Below are positions 5,642 to 5,848 of a stretch of 5,848 bases of DNA, piece after piece (positions within the stretch are counted from its first letter, which is position 1; every line of letters begins with the position of its first letter). A model generated the notes under the pieces. It had not been told where the DNA came from and searched no databases. It was given only the letters and a program-made list of their open reading frames with translations. This stretch comes from an uncultured Micrococcaceae bacterium (GTDB lineage Bacteria; Actinomycetota; Actinomycetes; Actinomycetales; Micrococcaceae), in assembly GCA_937896705.1 (NCBI GenBank), contig CALBOC010000213.1:1-5848 (forward strand), in the 5' to 3' direction. Position numbers and translations under genes: made by a program.

Positions 5642-5685
5642 TGCCCGATACTTTAAGCGTAGCGCTACATCAGCAGTATCTCTAG
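5642..5685. promoter_or_regulatory. Operator region before SPW copy 3
   Basis: A perfect palindrome GTAGCGCTAC (5659-5668) is flanked exactly 17 bases away by GTATCTCTAG (5676-5685, seven of ten) and on the other side by TGCCCGATAC (5642-5651, five of ten). The centre is secure; the flanking units are weak and believable mainly because they keep the 17-base phase. On the minus strand the spacer reads GCTTAAA and, with the next bases GT, gives TAAAGT, a possible -10 element. Confidence 0.58.
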
Positions 5686-5848
5686 TTGTGGGTGGTGCCC
5701 TTCGATAGGAGCCAAAGCGCCCAAGCGTCGGAAGTGCGGACAAGAGACGAAAGAATTCAAGCTGCCTGGCGGCTTAGGGGTGCCTAGAAAAACTGTGTCA
5801 ACTGTGTCTCAATGACATCTCACAATGGAAGGCTGTGCGGCGTTTGAG
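5686..5848. other. Gene-free right edge
   Basis: No supported coding region is seen. All three minus-strand frames entering from the right edge stop within 17 codons. A + strand ATG at 5825 is open to the edge for only eight codons and lacks a ribosome binding site. AACTGTGTC is repeated in tandem at 5791-5799 and 5800-5808. This might belong to the end of a mobile element beyond the window. Confidence 0.4.

Noticed and set aside
5589..5642. The 18-codon N-terminal extension of SPW copy 3
   Set aside because: The upstream ATG has no ribosome binding site and lies in the operator and promoter region, while the internal ATG has GAGGT at ideal spacing.

Overview
The window reads as a chromosomal stretch of an actinomycete, most likely of the Micrococcaceae or a near relative (Micrococcales). 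This is inferred from the GAF-ANTAR regulator, the two-repeat SPW membrane proteins, GTG and TTG start codons and moderately high GC. No rRNA, tRNA, CRISPR array or complete mobile element is visible, and the genus cannot be fixed from this sequence.

Layout. Left part, + strand: a GAF-ANTAR regulator (41-772), a 288-base gap with a plausible promoter near its right end, and a small single-domain cupin (1061-1453). A strong hairpin (1469-1500) lies where the cupin gene and a minus-strand gene converge. Middle, - strand: a TetR-family repressor (2962-3555) followed 101 bases downstream by an MFS transporter (1517-2860). This is a typical regulator and efflux-pump pair, with an imperfect palindrome between the two genes that could be the repressor's operator.

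Right part, - strand: three consecutive paralogous genes for small four-helix SPW-repeat membrane proteins (3678-4127, 4405-4836, 5067-5588). Each gene has its own upstream region and its own hairpin terminator, so they look like three separate transcription units. The most interesting signal is in front of them. All three upstream regions carry copies of a 10-bp palindrome, GTAGCGCTAC, or close variants. Where there is more than one copy the copies start exactly 17 bp apart: four in front of the first SPW gene, three in front of the second, and one perfect plus one or two degenerate copies in front of the third. This points to one unidentified regulator that binds cooperatively and controls a duplicated family of membrane proteins of unknown function. 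The whole cassette of operator, gene and terminator seems to have been copied.

The last 150 or so bases hold no supported gene. A 9-bp tandem repeat and nearby sequence at the very edge could be the end of an insertion sequence lying outside the window, but this cannot be tested here.
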